DNA of 18,529 nt from Candidatus Desantisbacteria bacterium CG2_30_40_21 (GCA_001873945.1 MNYI01000072.1:1-18529), one strand, 5' to 3'; shown: positions 1 through 7,017, counted from the first letter of the stretch. Numbers and translations are program-made. The notes: generated by a model not told the origin, from the sequence alone.

Positions 1-87
1 TTATCCATAGTTTGTGATAATTCAAATATTAGTAGTGAAATCAACATTAAGAGGATGTGCCAGCCCCGCAGCAACTCAACATTTATC

Positions 88-94
88 GTTAGCC
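88..94 (+). other. attC right core box (R'), start of integron cassette 1
   Basis: The heptamer GTTAGCC fits the integron R' core pattern (GTTRRRY, relaxed), and cassette 1 would begin at base 89. The support is the exact match between this box and the R'' box GGCTAAC at 2224-2230, at the far end of the same cassette; the two are perfect reverse complements. The context also matches attC1: both boxes are followed by the bases CCACACAA. The rest of this upstream attC should lie at about 39-87, but I cannot see a convincing stem there, so only the R' box is called. Confidence 0.6.
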
Positions 95-113
95 ACACAA
101 GAAAGAGGTAATT

Positions 114-1244
114 ATGGGAATCAAAATTGGTGAAGTTTCCGAGTTAGGTATAGAAAGCAGTCGTGTCAGTGAATTTTATAGAAACCATTGGAAAAGAGAG
201 ATTGCTTTATCAATGCCGTCGTTCTATCAATGGCAGTTTACTGAATCACCATCAGATGCTGGCTCTGATCACTGCATGGTTGCTGCTGATGAGGATTCAG
301 ATGAGTTGTATGGCGTGATGGGCTTAAACAGAAGACCTTTTTTTCTCAATGGCTCAAAATCAAAAGGTGCTGAACTTACGACATGGATTGTTGATGAGAA
401 GCATATCGGAAAAGGGATCGGTGCAAAGATTTTAAAAGAAATTCAAAATCGGTATGACATACTGATAGGTATGGGAATATCCGATATGGCATTGCCGATT
501 TACATGAGAAGTGGATTTCGTTACATAAAAGCCATTCCTCGCTATGTGAGAGTTTTTGATTTTGACAAGATTGAAGATTATGCTGAATGTACGCCTCTTG
601 CTAAAAAGTTAGCCAAACAATGGTTAAACATTGCAAATCAACAATTCAGTATAAGCTCACTAAGCAGAGAAAAAGTTGGACTGCTTGAGGATGTAATGAG
701 CAAAAGATTTAATTTTTTTAGTAGAGATTATGATCATTTGCAATGGCGTTATTCAGAACACCCAATTTTCGAATATAGTCAACATTTAATTCATGCCAAT
801 GGAAATAGTAAAGGTAAAGGATGCATTGTCTGCATGAGAGTAGAAAAAAGTGTAAAAGGCTTAAATATATTGCATGTATTAGATTGTTTTGGCGATCCTT
901 CTGATATGCAAGCGACTATTTCATTTATCAATGAATTCTGTTTAACGAATAGTATTCATTTAGCTGATTTTTATTGCACATCTACAAGTATAAGCAAATA
1001 TTTTATTAGCTCAGGATGGTTTTCGATTAACGATGATGGTTGTTTTCAATTTCCCCATCTTTTTCATCCTGTAAAGCTTAGAAAGCCACCTACAACCTCT
1101 TTAATATATTGGAGTAAGAAAGATTTTGTCGGTATGGCTGATATTGGCAAGCTGTACATGACCAAGGAAGATGCAGATTTAGATCGACCCACGACACAAA
1201 CATATCAGAACTTACAGAAAGACAATTTGAAGGAAAAAATATGA
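114..1244 (+). CDS. GNAT-like acyltransferase, polysaccharide-type
   Basis: This is a 376-residue protein that reads as a GNAT (Gcn5-related) acyltransferase. The N-terminal half contains an acetyl-CoA-binding loop of the GxGxG/A type, GKGIGAKIL (residues 99-107), followed by the usual beta-strand and an Asn/Tyr-rich stretch ending in GFRY (134-137). A second half (about 150-340) carries WRYSEHP (211-217), a pattern I associate with the GNAT/FemAB-like proteins of surface-polysaccharide loci. The start ATG is preceded by GAAAGAGG. The stop overlaps the next start as ATGA, so the two genes are translationally coupled; the neighbour is a polysaccharide deacetylase, which suggests a role in modifying a cell-surface glycan. 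Both lie in one integron cassette. The exact acyl donor and acceptor cannot be read from the sequence. Confidence 0.7.
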   Translation: MGIKIGEVSELGIESSRVSEFYRNHWKREIALSMPSFYQWQFTESPSDAGSDHCMVAADEDSDELYGVMGLNRRPFFLNGSKSKGAELTTWIVDEKHIGKGIGAKILKEIQNRYDILIGMGISDMALPIYMRSGFRYIKAIPRYVRVFDFDKIEDYAECTPLAKKLAKQWLNIANQQFSISSLSREKVGLLEDVMSKRFNFFSRDYDHLQWRYSEHPIFEYSQHLIHANGNSKGKGCIVCMRVEKSVKGLNILHVLDCFGDPSDMQATISFINEFCLTNSIHLADFYCTSTSISKYFISSGWFSINDDGCFQFPHLFHPVKLRKPPTTSLIYWSKKDFVGMADIGKLYMTKEDADLDRPTTQTYQNLQKDNLKEKI

Positions 1245-2229
1245 GTAAATTAACTATAGTCATGTATCACACTATGTAAGAGACTTGAAACACTCAAGGT
1301 ATCCTGAGATTAAGGGGCTTGATATTGCCCTATTCAAAGAGCAATTAGTGTATATAAAGAAGCACTATAATGTGATAAGTGCCTATGATTTGATGGACGC
1401 AATCAAATCCAACTCTACTTCTGACTTGCCTCCACAATCATTGCTACTTACATTTGATGATGGATATATTGATCATTTTACTGATGTCTTCCCTGTTTTA
1501 GACAGGGAAAAGCTATCAGGTTGCTTTTTTCCCCCAGCAAAATGTATTCTTGAAAGCCAAGTATTAGATGTAAACAAAATCCATTTTATCCTTGCCTGCG
1601 TTCCAGACAAGAGTGTTTTGGTCAACTACATTTACCAATCTTTAGACGAGAACCGTTCATTATATCATCTGGAATCATCAGAATTCTATTGGCAAAAATG
1701 TGGAGTTCCAAGTCGTTATGACACGGCAGAAGTAATGTTTGTGAAATACATGCTACAGCGCGAACTGCTTGAAAAACTACGCTATGTTATTACGAATGAA
1801 TTATTTAAGAAGTTTGTGTCAAACGATGAGAAAGCTTTTTCAAAAGAGCTTTATAGTAGCATTGACCAGATATCATGCTTACAAAGAAACGGCATGTACA
1901 TTGGCAGTCATGGATTTGATCACTATTGGCTCAATTCAATTTCAGAAGATGACCAAAGGAAAGAAATTGATTTGTCCCTTGAATTTTTGAAAAAAATTGG
2001 ATCTGATCCTTTTCGTTGGATCATGTGTTATCCATACGGCGAATACAATGAATCCTTGTTGACTATTCTGAAAGAGCGGAACTGTTCCGTTGGGCTTACC
2101 ACAAAAGTAGGTGTTGCGGACTTAAACTCAGACAATCCGTTGACACTTCCACGTCTCGATACAAATGATTTACCTAAAGATTCAAAATTGGAACCCAATG
2201 AATGGACAATAAAGGTAAAGAGTGGCTAA
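1241..2229 (+). pseudogene. Polysaccharide deacetylase (NodB fold), frameshifted
   Basis: The NodB-fold catalytic motifs are present: TFDDGY (about 167 bases into the main frame, metal-binding Asp pair), SHGFDH (metal-binding His pair, 1906-1923) and YPYGE (2029-2043). The natural start is ATG 1241, coupled to the previous stop, giving MSKLTIVMYH and then a stop at 1277-1279. The main frame upstream of the TTG at 1285 reads HYVRDL. Removing one AC from the CACAC at 1268-1272 joins the two as MYHYVRDL, the usual N-terminal motif of this family, so the gene has a 2-base duplication. The protein would deacetylate N-acetylated sugars of a surface polysaccharide. A shortened protein from TTG 1285 is possible but would lack the first strand. 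A sequencing or assembly error is an alternative to real decay. The stop codon lies inside the attC R'' box. Confidence 0.8.
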
Positions 2230-2294
2230 CAAAGCGCTGCACCGGACTGCAATTCCGCTGCGCTCCATTGCAGCCGGTGAGCTTGTCGTTATAC
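2224..2294 (+). other. attC1 recombination site, end of integron cassette 1
   Basis: A 71-bp site is bounded by R'' GGCTAAC (2224-2230) and R' GTTATAC (2288-2294). The inner stem pairs CACCGG (2240-2245) and CTGCAAT (2247-2253) with ATTGCAG and CCGGTG (2267-2279). The single A at 2246 is left unpaired, and an extrahelical base of this kind is a hallmark of attC sites because it directs strand choice. Length, core boxes and fold all agree with integron attC sites. It directly follows the deacetylase gene and includes that gene's stop codon. Confidence 0.88.
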
Positions 2295-2326
2295 GCCACA
2301 CAATGATAAAGGGATAATCTGAAAGA

Positions 2327-2632
2327 ATGGAAATGATTCAATCTAAAAATGGTGCAAACATTAGATTAACAGAAGAAAGATGGTTTCACATCACAGAAGA
2401 ACATTCAGAAATGGCTGGCTATTATTTTGAAGTTCTTGAGACCGTTGAGTCTCCAGAGGCAATTTATCAGGGTGGAACTGGAGAATGTATTGCTATAAAA
2501 GAAATTGAGGCAGGTAAATATATTGTGGTGATATACAGAGAAGTGAGCAAAGAAGATGGATTTATAATTACAGCATTTTTAACAAGACGGAAAAAGCAAC
2601 TTGAACGGAGGAAAAAATTATGGCCCCTGTAG
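2327..2632 (+). CDS. Small toxin-like protein, first gene of a cassette TA-like pair
   Basis: This is a 101-residue soluble protein beginning with a strand-rich segment that contains LTEERWFHI and EHSEMAG (residues 14-32). It is followed by a helical region (EVLETVESPEAIYQG) and then strands around KYIVVIYREV and GFIITAFLTRRKKQ. This pattern resembles a family of small proteins of predicted RNase/nuclease-like fold (PBECR-type) often encoded next to DUF2283 or antitoxin-like genes; I make that link from memory of the pattern, so it is an inference. It overlaps the DUF2283 gene by 13 bases and is the first gene after attC1. Cassette-borne toxin-antitoxin pairs are a known feature of large integrons. 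No catalytic residues can be assigned with confidence. Confidence 0.55.
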   Translation: MEMIQSKNGANIRLTEERWFHITEEHSEMAGYYFEVLETVESPEAIYQGGTGECIAIKEIEAGKYIVVIYREVSKEDGFIITAFLTRRKKQLERRKKLWPL

Positions 2633-2859
2633 AAGTTCAAAAGATTTTAAACATAGTCCCTCAACTGGTAGGCATCCCGTATATGCGTATTTGGTCTAGC
2701 TATGATAAGGAAGCAGATGTACTGTATTTGAACTTTAAAAAACCAAGTCATGCAGATGATAGTGAACTCACTGGGGACGATATTATTATCAGATATGAAA
2801 AAGGTGAAGTGGTAGGTATCACTATTCTTAATGCAAGTAAAAGAGGAATTACAGCGTAA
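2620..2859 (+). CDS. DUF2283 family protein, second gene of cassette pair
   Basis: This 79-residue protein contains the DUF2283 signature: YDKEADVLYLNF (residues 28-39), followed by an acidic segment, then DDIIIRYEKGEVVGITILNASKR (about 53-75). DUF2283 proteins are short beta-rich proteins that frequently sit beside small toxin-like genes and are suspected antitoxin-type partners, though function is unproven. The start ATG at 2620 has a strong upstream GGAGG inside the preceding gene, and the 13-base overlap implies translational coupling. The first 20 or so residues (PVEVQKILNIVPQLVG) form a likely helix ahead of the domain. It is the last gene in cassette 2, ending 28 bases before the putative attC2. 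Confidence 0.75.
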   Translation: MAPVEVQKILNIVPQLVGIPYMRIWSSYDKEADVLYLNFKKPSHADDSELTGDDIIIRYEKGEVVGITILNASKRGITA

Positions 2860-2887
2860 TAGATGATAGCAAAAAGCATAGCAGGGC

Positions 2888-2940
2888 GTATAACATATTA
2901 AGAATTTGTGTGGAGCGGTGCATTAAAATAACGGTTATAT
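2888..2940 (+). other. Putative attC2, end of integron cassette 2
   Basis: R'' GTATAAC (2888-2894) and R' GTTATAT (2934-2940) bound a 53-bp site. R'' is the exact reverse complement of GTTATAC, the R' box of attC1 whose last six bases begin this same cassette; this is what integron cassette circularity predicts. The inner stem is weaker and more AT-rich than in attC1, and the site is short for an attC, so the call rests mainly on the core-box match and on its position just after the cassette's genes. Confidence 0.55.
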
Positions 2941-3264
2941 AATTGGACAAGTAGCCGACACACAATTCTATGTTGAATTAAGTTGAGGTTACTATTTGGA
3001 GTTTGAATAAATTGGATAGGGGTATATGTTGGAAACAGTGCTTTATTTTGCAATGATTCAAGCAGGACAAGATTAGGCAGTGAGTATTTTTAACCGATAA
3101 AATGGAGATGGCATGTATTTTTGCAGCATTACCTGATGCCTTTGAATTGCTGATTTTGCCTTTATTTCCGCAATCAGGCATACCTCTCCTATGGTGTCCT
3201 ATATTTGTGTTATTTTTACGCAAGTAAAGTGAATTTTTGAAATGAACTATTAACGATTTTCTAA
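2941..3264 (-). other. Non-coding end of IS91-like element, candidate oriIS
   Basis: This stretch has no convincing gene; the only long minus-strand frame starts at a TTG without a ribosome site and has an unlikely composition. CAAG at 2948-2951 matches the tetranucleotide target (GAAC or CAAG) used by IS91-family elements next to their replication-origin end. A small hairpin, AATTC/GAATT with a 6-base loop (2964-2979), lies just inside. Together with its position downstream of the transposase, this suggests the oriIS end of the element. The precise boundary is inferred. Confidence 0.45.
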
Positions 3265-4359
3265 TCAAGGTGGTCTCCTTTTCTTTGGTTGTAGATTTTC
3301 AACCAATACCAACACACTGCCACACTTTGGGTAACAAAAAGGTTTGGCTTCATTTTTAACATCAGACGATTCTTTATCCTCAGGCACTTCTTGTTCAGTA
3401 ACTGTCCCCTCAAGAAGTTCTTTGGCTTTGTTTAGCAGATGCCGTTTGTTGAGGCTCCATATTCCGTAATATCGCACCTTTACAAATCTCTCTGGCAGAA
3501 CATGTTGCAGAAAGCGTCGAATAAATTCTTCAGCAGTTACTGTCTGTGTTTTGAGTGGACAGGTACTTGATTCCTTGCAGCTGGAAGGTAACCATCCCAT
3601 CCTGTAGCTTCAAAATACGCTTATTGCTAATAGCTATCCGGAAGATATAAGGTGCCAAATACTTGAAGGCGTGTATTCCTGAACCAACAGGTTTGCTGTG
3701 AACTACCCAATCTTTTTCCATGTATCCGCAGGGACAGCACTGAACAGTTTGGTCTTTTTTAATTCATCCCTGAATTTTGCCCGGAAAATGATTGAAAGAG
3801 CCTTGACCGGCAGGAGGAAGTTTTTCCCGGCAAACAGCCATTGAGTACCATCTGGAGAAAGACCACCGGCTGATATGATATAATGGATATGAGGATGATA
3901 GCCTATATCCCTTCTCCATGTATGGAGAACACCCATCATACCTATTTCTCCGCCAACATATCTGGGATCTAATGCCAGCTTCTGTAAGGTTGCGGCTGAG
4001 GCTTTGAAGAGAATATTGTACATTATTTTCTGATTGTTTCGGGCAAGCTGCCTTAAAGAATCAGGTAATGTCCATGTGTTCATAAAATGTGTCCCAGTCA
4101 GGAGAAGTTCCTGCTGTTTTTGCAGCCACTCATTGGCACTATCATTCTGACATTTGGGGCAATGTCTATTCTTGCAGGAATGATAACTGTAGTGGTTTTC
4201 TCCGCATTTTTCACAGAAATAAACATGTCCTCCAAGAGCTTCGGTTCGACACTCTTCAATAGCTTGCATGGCCTTCAAATGGTTGGGCAGCATATGATTC
4301 TTAAACCTTGCTCGATATTGGGAACCGTGAATACGGAATATATCAGCTAATTCTACCAT
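3265..4359 (-). pseudogene. IS91-family HUH/Y2 transposase, two frameshifts
   Basis: The first 218 codons (4359 down to 3703) start at an ATG with AAGGAG upstream. They carry a zinc-ribbon-like Cys set (C49, C52, C62, C67, C70) and the HUH motif HPHIH (155-159), which coordinates the metal in rolling-circle transposases. The frame then stops at TAG. The continuation is in another frame (3721 to about 3560) starting KDWVVHSK and containing the paired catalytic tyrosines YLAPY. The C-terminal part (from about 3575 to 3265) is back in the first frame, with TAEEFIRRFLQHVLP and a terminal Cys-rich patch. The first shift fits loss of one A from an A-run (5 on the coding strand, plus-strand T-run near 3714-3718); the second fits gain of one base near 3580. 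The HUH and tyrosine halves are therefore separated. Confidence 0.85.
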
Positions 4360-4381
4360 AACAAAACTCCTTAAAAGCAGG

Positions 4382-5248
4382 TTAAAGGCTATTCATAAGA
4401 CTGTTGATATGTTCAGCAGCCATCTCCTGTGCTTTTTGGGTAAGATGGGCATAAATAGATGTTGTTTGGAGAGAATTGTGTCCCAGATATTCCTGAATAA
4501 GACGAAGGTTAATCCCTGCTTCCAAAAGATGAGTAGCATAGGAATGCCTGAGGGTATGCACCGAGGCATGTTTATGAATACCACTCTCTTTTAAGGCAAG
4601 TCTAAATGCTCCTTGAACACTGCCTTTTGGCATGGGTTCATTGGCTATTGACATGCCGATACCGCCGCGTCCTGGAGCAGGAAATATCCAGACAGGGTTA
4701 CGATGGGTTTTCCAGTATTCACGCAGAACATCGAGTGTTTTTTGAGGAAGAGGAACATATCGATCCTTGTTGCCTTTTCCACCTCTCAAATGAATTAGCA
4801 TTCTGGCACTGTCCATATCCTGCACCTGAAGATTTGTCCCCTCTTGCAACCGTAGCCCGCAAGAATAAATGGTTTGTAGGCAGGCACGATATCTTTGAAG
4901 CCGGATATTCTTCAGTATGCACTGGACTTCTTCCCTGCTCAATATGTCAGGGAGTTTCTTTTCCCTGGGTGCACGCACAAAAGTCAATGTTGTCCACTTC
5001 ACCTTTAATGTCTGTTCATAGAAGAACTTGATACCACAAAGGGCAATGGTACTGGTAGCCCTTGAGTACTTCTTCACATTTTTGATATAAAGGAAATAGC
5101 TGCGAAGTTCTTCTTTTAGTTTTTTATCCGGCGACTTGTGATAATGCTCGGCAAGCTGACGCACTGCCCGAACGGACATCTCCTGTGTCCGTTCTGACAT
5201 CCCCCTTAACTGTAAGTCTTCAGTCATCCGTTGACGAAGTTCACTCAT
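4382..5248 (-). CDS. Tyrosine recombinase of an IS91-like element
   Basis: This is a 288-residue integrase/recombinase when started at ATG 5248 (MSELRQRM), which has GGGGGTG upstream; an upstream in-frame TTG at 5284 is a poorer start because it lies inside a hairpin. The N-terminal SAM-like core-binding domain covers about residues 3-90. The catalytic set is complete: R133 in GLRLQEG, K158 in GGKG, H231 and R234 in HTLRH, H257 in LGH and nucleophile Y266 in IYAHL. It lacks the extra segment after the catalytic Lys that marks integron integrases, so it should not be called IntI. The sequence and its pairing with the HUH transposase match recombinases carried by some IS91-family elements, where their role is not settled. 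It appears intact. Confidence 0.9.
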   Translation of the reverse strand: MSELRQRMTEDLQLRGMSERTQEMSVRAVRQLAEHYHKSPDKKLKEELRSYFLYIKNVKKYSRATSTIALCGIKFFYEQTLKVKWTTLTFVRAPREKKLPDILSREEVQCILKNIRLQRYRACLQTIYSCGLRLQEGTNLQVQDMDSARMLIHLRGGKGNKDRYVPLPQKTLDVLREYWKTHRNPVWIFPAPGRGGIGMSIANEPMPKGSVQGAFRLALKESGIHKHASVHTLRHSYATHLLEAGINLRLIQEYLGHNSLQTTSIYAHLTQKAQEMAAEHINSLMNSL

Positions 5249-5275
5249 AATACTACACCCCCTATTTAATGATAT

Positions 5276-5293
5276 GAGCATCAAATGATGCTC
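5276..5293. repeat. Perfect hairpin upstream of the tyrosine recombinase
   Basis: GAGCATC (5276-5282), AAAT, GATGCTC (5287-5293) is a perfect 7-bp inverted repeat lying 28 bases upstream of the recombinase start codon. It could be an operator for the recombinase operon, part of the terIS end of the element, or both. There is no T-run, so a terminator is unlikely. Confidence 0.5.
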
Positions 5294-5476
5294 GATTGAG
5301 TTATATTATATTGGAAATTTTGACACATAACCACTAAATTTTTCGAGCTGAGCAATCACTTTTTTCTTGACATTCCATATCCTATGTGTTACACTCAAAT
5401 TATGGAAAATATCTCGAATCCAATATTTCGTGGGATGAGTTAGGACAACTGCTTTGAAAAATGGAGGTGAATAAGG

Positions 5477-5704
5477 ATGTATACATACACTATAATATTA
5501 GAACCTAATTACCCAGAAGAAGGATATACTGTCCGAGTTCCTGCATTACCAGGGTGTATCACTTATGGTTGGAATAAAGAAGAGGCAATTAAAAGAACCA
5601 AAGAAGCTATTGATGGTTTTATAGAAGGATTGCAAAAAGCAGGCGAATTAATTCCAGAAGATATTGGTCGAGTAGAATTGGCTACGGTGAGGGTATGCTG
5701 GTAG
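5477..5704 (+). CDS. HicB-like antitoxin (UPF0150), orphan
   Basis: This is a 75-residue protein with the HicB N-terminal fold: an initial strand TYTIILEP, then the signature EGYTVRVPALPGCITYG (residues 15-31) with the diagnostic LPGC, then a helix EEAIKRTKEAIDGFIEGL (35-52). HicB proteins bind and neutralise the HicA mRNA interferase. No hicA-like frame lies in the 180 bases upstream or anywhere nearby, and the protein has no C-terminal DNA-binding domain. The gene has a strong GGAGGTG ribosome site. Its last codons run into the start of an IS3-family element, so the true C-terminus may have been replaced. It is likely a solitary antitoxin or a leftover of a TA pair. Confidence 0.8.
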   Translation: MYTYTIILEPNYPEEGYTVRVPALPGCITYGWNKEEAIKRTKEAIDGFIEGLQKAGELIPEDIGRVELATVRVCW

Positions 5705-5727
5705 GGTTTTTTCGGACCACTTTTTAA

Positions 5728-5758
5728 GTTACATTAAGCTACATTTTTGTGGTATAAT
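5728..5758 (+). promoter_or_regulatory. Promoter for IS3-family orfA
   Basis: A perfect TATAAT at 5753-5758 is preceded directly by TGG, an extended -10 box, with a weak -35-like GTTACA/TACATT at 5728-5735. It lies 21 bases before orfA's start, with AGGAGG in between. This fits transcription of the insertion-sequence gene. Confidence 0.55.
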
Positions 5759-5779
5759 GACAAAAAAAGGAGGTCCGAA

Positions 5780-6061
5780 ATGCGAAAAAGCTTCAGTCCA
5801 GAATTTATGGGAAAGGTTGCATTGGCAGCACTCAAAGAGGAGATGACTATAGCAGAGTTATCATCAAAATATGAGGTTCATAAGGCACAAATCGGTAGAT
5901 GGCGTAAACAAGCGATGGAAGAGCTTGTGGGAATTTTCAAGGGGAAGGGAGATAATTCCAAGCGAGACAATGAGAAACTTGTTAACGAACTTTATTGTCA
6001 AATTGGGCAATTAAGAGTAGAAAACGAATGGCTTAAAAAAAATTTGTTACTTGAACATTGA
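5780..6061 (+). CDS. IS3-family transposase OrfA
   Basis: The 93-residue protein starts at ATG 5780, seven bases after AGGAGG; the longer frame that opens upstream at 5747 runs through the promoter and is not used. The N-terminal helix-turn-helix (HTH_Tnp_1 type) is seen in SPEFMGKVALAALKEEMTIAELSSKYEVH and IGRWRKQAMEEL (about residues 6-50). A leucine-zipper-like helix with QIGQLRVENEWLKKNL (about 74-89) follows, the usual OrfA dimerisation region ahead of the OrfA/OrfB frameshift. It binds the element's ends as part of the OrfAB transposase. Without a full OrfB it cannot transpose alone. Confidence 0.88.
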   Translation: MRKSFSPEFMGKVALAALKEEMTIAELSSKYEVHKAQIGRWRKQAMEELVGIFKGKGDNSKRDNEKLVNELYCQIGQLRVENEWLKKNLLLEH

Positions 6062-6182
6062 GGGGAAAAAGAGGTTAATTGAACTTGACCATAAGAAGCT
6101 AAGTATTCGAAAGCAATGCGAGCTTTTGACCTTACATAGATCGAACCTGTATTACGAACCAGCAGAGGACACAGATTGTTAG
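6060..6182 (+). pseudogene. IS3-family transposase OrfB, N-terminal fragment
   Basis: About 40 codons overlap the end of orfA in another frame and contain LSIRKQCELLTLHRSNLYYE, the N-terminal HTH_21-type region of IS3 OrfB. The frame ends at TAG 6180-6182, just after entering a CACAGATTG-type repeat. The whole catalytic DDE domain is missing. Confidence 0.82.
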
Positions 6183-6320
6183 AGAAAAAAAGAAAGAATG
6201 TAATCACGAAACCATGAAAAATGCGAAAAAGTAGAAAGAGAGAGTAGACATCTTCTTTCGTGTTTTCACGATAATCTTTTTCCTCTTTTCCTTATTAATC
6301 TGTGCAATCTGTGTCCTCTG
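6163..6320. repeat. 158-bp element with 16-bp perfect terminal inverted repeats
   Basis: CAGAGGACACAGATTG at 6163-6178 and its exact reverse complement at 6305-6320 bracket an AT-rich segment. The inside is also loosely palindromic: the stretch around 6198-6222 (TCACGAAACCATGAAAAA) pairs imperfectly with 6259-6284 (TTCGTGTTTTCACGATAA). Intergenic repeats built from CACAGA and CACGAAA words are common in several uncultivated bacteria. It overlaps the broken end of orfB. The remainder up to 6474 shows no gene and no clear promoter. Confidence 0.65.
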
Positions 6321-6474
6321 TGGATTCTTTTTCTTTCTCTCTTGTCTTGAGTGCTTCTGTGGTGAGTAGTTACTGATAATCAATATATCATATCCCTCTT
6401 TCTTACATAAGTTTTTCCATAATTAGAATTGCTGAGATTTATCTGTTTATACTCAACGGTGAAAAAATTTTCAG

Positions 6475-7017
6475 ATGAAAAAGATTATTCAAAACAAAAC
6501 AATGCTTAAACTATCAGGGCTATTCATCCTGATAATTATTCTTATGCTTGGGTTATGGAAGTATGAAATAAATCAATATCTCAGGATACACCGTGAGTTT
6601 AAGCAGGCTACTGCTAAACTGGAAAATTATAGGGATTGTCTGCAAAATGCAGAATTTTATACACAACAGTGTTGCCAGATTCAAAAAACGATATCCCAAT
6701 TTGAAGCTCGCTGCTATCAGAATAAAACCCCTTCATTGTCTACAACCTGCCTGCTTGAGGATATTCAGAAAATAATTGATGACAAAAGAGATTCGATTGT
6801 CCGGATAGATGTTCTGCCGGAAAAAGAAATGGGTGCAGGATATGTTCAAATAGGGATTAATCTTAAACTGAAGACCTCTGCTCAAGGCTTAACAGATATT
6901 TTGTATAAATTAAAAACCAGTGCTAAGTCCTATCAGGTAAATGGGCTGTCTGTGCAGGTATCATCTGATGGTCTGCTTGATGTTGAGATGAAGATGAATG
7001 CTATTCATAGAGGGTAG
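6475..7017 (+). CDS. GspM/PilO-like secretion or pilus assembly protein
   Basis: The 180-residue protein has a short basic N-terminus, one membrane segment (LKLSGLFILIIILMLGLW, about residues 11-28), a helical or coiled-coil part (about 30-70) and an alpha/beta domain (about 90-175). In that domain, alternating strands (VQIGINLKLKTSAQGLTDIL, LLDVEMKMNAI) resemble the ferredoxin-like domain of GspM/PilO. Such proteins form part of the inner-membrane platform of type II secretion systems and type IV pili together with GspL/PilN and GspC/PilP. The assignment is by architecture, not by a diagnostic motif. The upstream partner genes are absent here, replaced by IS and repeat DNA; a GspC/PilP-like gene occurs on the same strand after the defence island. 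The ribosome site is weak. Confidence 0.55.
   Translation: MKKIIQNKTMLKLSGLFILIIILMLGLWKYEINQYLRIHREFKQATAKLENYRDCLQNAEFYTQQCCQIQKTISQFEARCYQNKTPSLSTTCLLEDIQKIIDDKRDSIVRIDVLPEKEMGAGYVQIGINLKLKTSAQGLTDILYKLKTSAKSYQVNGLSVQVSSDGLLDVEMKMNAIHRG

Larger units (their letters stand above)
2952..5293 (-). mobile_element. IS91-like element with tyrosine recombinase and HUH transposase
   Basis: Two minus-strand genes, a tyrosine recombinase and an IS91-type transposase separated by 22 bases, form the two-gene arrangement known from a subgroup of IS91-family elements. The oriIS end is placed next to CAAG 2948-2951. The other end is uncertain; the hairpin at 5276-5293 is used as a provisional limit. The element lies 11 bases beyond the putative attC2 and so cuts off the cassette array. 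The transposase is frameshifted, so the copy is probably immobile by itself. Confidence 0.7.
5705..6182 (+). mobile_element. IS3-family insertion sequence, truncated
   Basis: The left part, with promoter, complete orfA and the beginning of orfB, is present; the rest of orfB and the right end are missing. The left inverted repeat probably lies in the stretch just after the hicB stop, but without the right end it cannot be confirmed. The break falls at a palindromic repeat that begins at 6163. Confidence 0.75.

Noticed and set aside
39..87. Complete attC site before cassette 1
   Set aside because: Only the R' box is convincing; no clear R'' box or stem could be paired in this stretch.
2978..3268. 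96-residue minus-strand protein
   Set aside because: TTG start without ribosome site, odd composition, and position in the non-coding end of the IS91-like element.
4087..4350. Plus-strand 87-residue hydrophobic protein
   Set aside because: Antisense to the transposase zinc-ribbon and HUH region; no ribosome site.
4606..5031. 141-residue plus-strand protein
   Set aside because: It is an antisense shadow of the tyrosine recombinase, whose catalytic residues are all present on the other strand.
4382..5248. Integron integrase IntI, because attC sites are close
   Set aside because: The recombinase lacks the additional segment after the catalytic Lys that marks IntI and is paired with an IS91 transposase.
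5400..5455. Fragment of a coding sequence (ESNISWDELGQLL) before hicB
   Set aside because: Too short, with no family recognised and no start; not enough to call a pseudogene.
5747..5779. Earlier start for IS3 orfA
   Set aside because: This stretch holds the TATAAT box and the AGGAGG site for ATG 5780, so it is upstream of the start.
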